From NCBI GenBank assembly GCA_002690915.1, contig NZGF01000050.1, forward strand, positions 1 to 64,000: DNA of 64,000 nt, read 5' to 3'. Below, piece after piece: positions 62,388 to 64,000 of this stretch. A program made the translations under genes and the position numbers. Under the pieces are notes generated by a model. It was not told the DNA's origin. It searched no databases and was given only the letters and a program-made list of their open reading frames with translations. This DNA comes from Crocinitomicaceae bacterium. GTDB lineage: Bacteria > Bacteroidota > Bacteroidia > Flavobacteriales_D > Sanyastnellaceae. The stretch's first letter is position 1, and every line of letters starts with the position of its first letter.

Positions 62388-62885
62388 ATGTCAAGACCTG
62401 TAGTAAGCATCATCATGGGGTCCGCCAGTGACCTCTCCGTCATGGAAAAAGCGGGTGAAGTTTTGAAGGAATTGAACGTGCCATTCGAGATGACGGTGGT
62501 TTCTGCGCATCGGACGCCCGAGCGAATGGTGTCCCACGCTGCTGAGGCAGCAGGCCGCGGCATCAAGGTGATTGTTGCTGGCGCTGGAGGTGCTGCTCAT
62601 TTACCCGGTATGACCGCGTCTTTGACCGCACTTCCCGTCATTGGTGTCCCCATCCACAGCAGCAACTCAATCGATGGCTGGGATTCGGTTCTGAGCATTC
62701 TCCAGATGCCCTCTGGAGTTCCAGTTGCAACGGTTGCTTTAGATGGAGGCTACAATGCGGGCATCCTTGCTGCACAAATCGCAGCTACCAGCGACAAAAA
62801 CTTGGCTGCACGCCTGGTAGTTTTCAAGGAGGAGCTGAAAAATAAGGTCTTGAATTCCATCGACACCGTGGAAAAAAGATTTTGA
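62388..62885 (+). CDS. purE: N5-carboxyaminoimidazole ribonucleotide mutase
   Basis: A 165-residue cytoplasmic enzyme of purine biosynthesis (class I PurE), converting N5-CAIR to CAIR. Typical: [43 protein letters not shown] and [20 protein letters not shown]. Length is normal. The partner purK is not in the window. The next gene begins 1 bp after its stop, so the two are likely co-transcribed. Confidence 0.96.
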   Translation: MSRPVVSIIMGSASDLSVMEKAGEVLKELNVPFEMTVVSAHRTPERMVSHAAEAAGRGIKVIVAGAGGAAHLPGMTASLTALPVIGVPIHSSNSIDGWDSVLSILQMPSGVPVATVALDGGYNAGILAAQIAATSDKNLAARLVVFKEELKNKVLNSIDTVEKRF

Positions 62886-62886
62886 G

Positions 62887-63798
62887 ATGGTGGAATACGT
62901 CTACGCCTCGTTTAATCCTGCGGACTTAGAGGGAAGAAATCTGCATGGGAAACTGCTCGGGGGCATCGCTCCACGCCCCATCGCATTTGCCAGCACGGTG
63001 GACAAAGAAGGCCAAGACAACCTTGCTCCGTTCAGTTACTTCAATGTTTTCTCAGCCAATCCACCGGTGGTCATCTTCAGCCCAGCCCGTCGGATGAAGG
63101 ACAATACAACCAAGCATACCTTGGAGAACGTTCTTTCGGTTCCCGAAGTGGTTATAAATTTGGTGGACTACAACATGGTACACGCCTGTTCATTGGCCAG
63201 TGCTGATTTTGAGCGCGGTGTTAGTGAGTTTGAAAAAGCCGGTCTCAGCGCATTACCCTCAGATACGGTGCAGCCGAAACGCGTTGCGGAAAGTCCCTTG
63301 GCATTGGAATGCAGGGTTCTTCGTGTGGACTCACTCGGAGATGAGGGAGGTGCAGGGCAATTGGTCGTCTGCGAAATTCAACGCATGCACTTTCGGTCGG
63401 ATGTGTTAAACGAAGCAGGCCAGCCTGTTCCTGACTTGCTCGACCTCGTGGGACGGTGCGGAGGCAATGCATACGTTCGAGCGTCCGGTGATGCCTTGTT
63501 TGAGGTGCCGAAACCCCTTATTGCTCCCGGCATCGGTGTAGACTCCCTCCCGCAAGAGGTTAGGGAAAGCAAGGTTTTGACGGGGAACGATTTGGCACAG
63601 CTTGGCGCCTTGCTCCAAATACCGAACGAGACGGATGTAAACGACTTTAAGCTGATGGAATTATCCGAGCTCTTCATTGAACATGAGAGCGACGGGAAGG
63701 CGTTGGAACATGCCGTTCATTCGTTTGCTGCGCAGTGTATCGCCGATGGAAATGCGCAGGATGCGCTGAAGGCTGTGATGGCATTTAATCTGGGTTGA
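62887..63798 (+). CDS. Flavin reductase family protein (FMN-binding split barrel)
   Basis: A 303-residue protein. Residues about 10-205 form the flavin-reductase-like FMN-binding split barrel, with GGIAPRPIAFASTVDKEGQ and NLAPFSYFNVFSANPPVVIF typical of the family. The C-terminal extension (about 205-303) is helical. Such proteins reduce flavin or bind FMN for another enzyme; the partner is not identified. It follows purE by 1 bp. Confidence 0.88.
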   Translation: MVEYVYASFNPADLEGRNLHGKLLGGIAPRPIAFASTVDKEGQDNLAPFSYFNVFSANPPVVIFSPARRMKDNTTKHTLENVLSVPEVVINLVDYNMVHACSLASADFERGVSEFEKAGLSALPSDTVQPKRVAESPLALECRVLRVDSLGDEGGAGQLVVCEIQRMHFRSDVLNEAGQPVPDLLDLVGRCGGNAYVRASGDALFEVPKPLIAPGIGVDSLPQEVRESKVLTGNDLAQLGALLQIPNETDVNDFKLMELSELFIEHESDGKALEHAVHSFAAQCIADGNAQDALKAVMAFNLG

Positions 63799-63842
63799 TA
63801 AAAAAGGCGGAAGCCTTGCCACGGTTTTCAAATCGGCGTGAA

Positions 63843-63850
63843 TACCTTCG
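63843..63850 (+). promoter_or_regulatory. -7-like box before the DUF3127 gene
   Basis: TACCTTCG, one mismatch to TAnnTTTG, ends 4 nt before ATG 63855. Confidence 0.4.
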
Positions 63851-63854
63851 CACT

Positions 63855-64000
63855 ATGAGTTTCGAAATGAAAGGGAAGATCAAAAAGATCTTCGATCAGC
63901 AGGATTTTCCAAGTGGATTTTATAAGCGTGATTTCGTCATCACAACGGAAGATCAATACCCACAGGACGTCAAGTTCACGGCAACAAAAGAACGAACAGA
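63855..64000 (+). CDS. DUF3127 family protein (partial, C-terminus beyond window)
   Basis: This gene is not in the ORF track because it runs off the window end. Forty-eight residues are visible from ATG 63855: MSFEMKGKIKKIFDQQDF, then KRDFVITTEDQYPQDVKFTATKE. This is the typical beginning of DUF3127, a small OB-fold-like family common in Bacteroidota and thought to be related to single-strand nucleic-acid-binding folds. Function is unknown. A one-mismatch -7 box stands 4 nt before the start. Confidence 0.8.
   Translation, partial: MSFEMKGKIKKIFDQQDFPSGFYKRDFVITTEDQYPQDVKFTATKERT

Noticed and set aside
63801-63823. Short hairpin AAGGC-GGAA-GCCTT after the flavin reductase gene
   Set aside because: Only a 5-bp stem, with the T-run on the minus strand where there is no gene to terminate.
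1-64000. tRNA, rRNA, CRISPR arrays, insertion sequences, phage genes
   Set aside because: Looked for on both strands; I saw no cloverleaf-like sequence, regular spaced repeats, transposase or integrase motifs.

Overview
The window is chromosomal DNA of a Bacteroidota bacterium, most like the Flavobacteriales (a Cryomorphaceae/Schleiferiaceae-type marine lineage is a guess). The evidence is type IX secretion (T9SS) C-terminal domains on six proteins (four type A, two gliding-associated type B), two TonB-dependent receptors with carboxypeptidase-like N-termini, a DUF4249 lipoprotein, a CTNADACNY/DDGTC cysteine motif common in that group, and -7 promoter boxes of the TAnnTTTG type instead of Shine-Dalgarno sites. 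GC looks to be in the mid-50s percent by eye (not computed). I see no rRNA, tRNA, CRISPR array, insertion sequence or phage gene; coding density is very high, and only one stretch over 300 bp (34479-34806) lacks a gene.

Layout. 1-23.7 kb is an envelope and secretome region: a DUF4249 lipoprotein/TonB receptor pair, a kelch protein, a lectin/Ig-repeat adhesin, a barrel-like protein, an exported pirin, an orphan secreted protein, a lamin-tail/CotH protein, a PqqB-like lipoprotein, a type B secreted protein, and an operon of lamin-tail protein, TonB receptor and OB-fold/phospholipase-D protein. 23.8-30.7 kb holds a YjbR gene and then a coupled sugar-salvage operon: sodium-solute symporter, galactokinase-like GHMP kinase, a nucleotidyltransferase fused to CutC, and a GH20 hexosaminidase lipoprotein. 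30.7-34.5 kb is a very large secreted FG-GAP/ASPIC/vanadium haloperoxidase protein.

34.5-64 kb is mostly housekeeping: rpsT, radC, a UDP-GlcNAc 2-epimerase/deacetylase/upp run, a YjjG-type phosphatase, a metal-ligand-deficient dihydroorotase beside a BatA-like von Willebrand protein, TIGR02757, an MnmD-Nudix fusion, a long minus-strand operon (TPR protein, ComA, rhodanese, DUF368, aroE, murQ, a conserved unknown), glmM, a cysteine desulfurase, a GH3-family protein, a deoxynucleoside kinase, a membrane pyrophosphatase, pdhB, etfBA, a DUF151 nuclease, purE, a flavin reductase and the start of a DUF3127 gene.

Best candidates for something new: (1) the symporter / GHMP kinase / nucleotidyltransferase-CutC / GH20 cassette, which reads as a complete path from glycan to nucleotide sugar and places CutC in sugar rather than copper metabolism; (2) the lamin-tail / TonB receptor / OB-PLD operon as a possible extracellular nucleic-acid acquisition unit; (3) the haloperoxidase fusion; (4) the MnmD-Nudix fusion; (5) a recurring -7 box exactly 4 nt before start codons, implying leaderless mRNAs.
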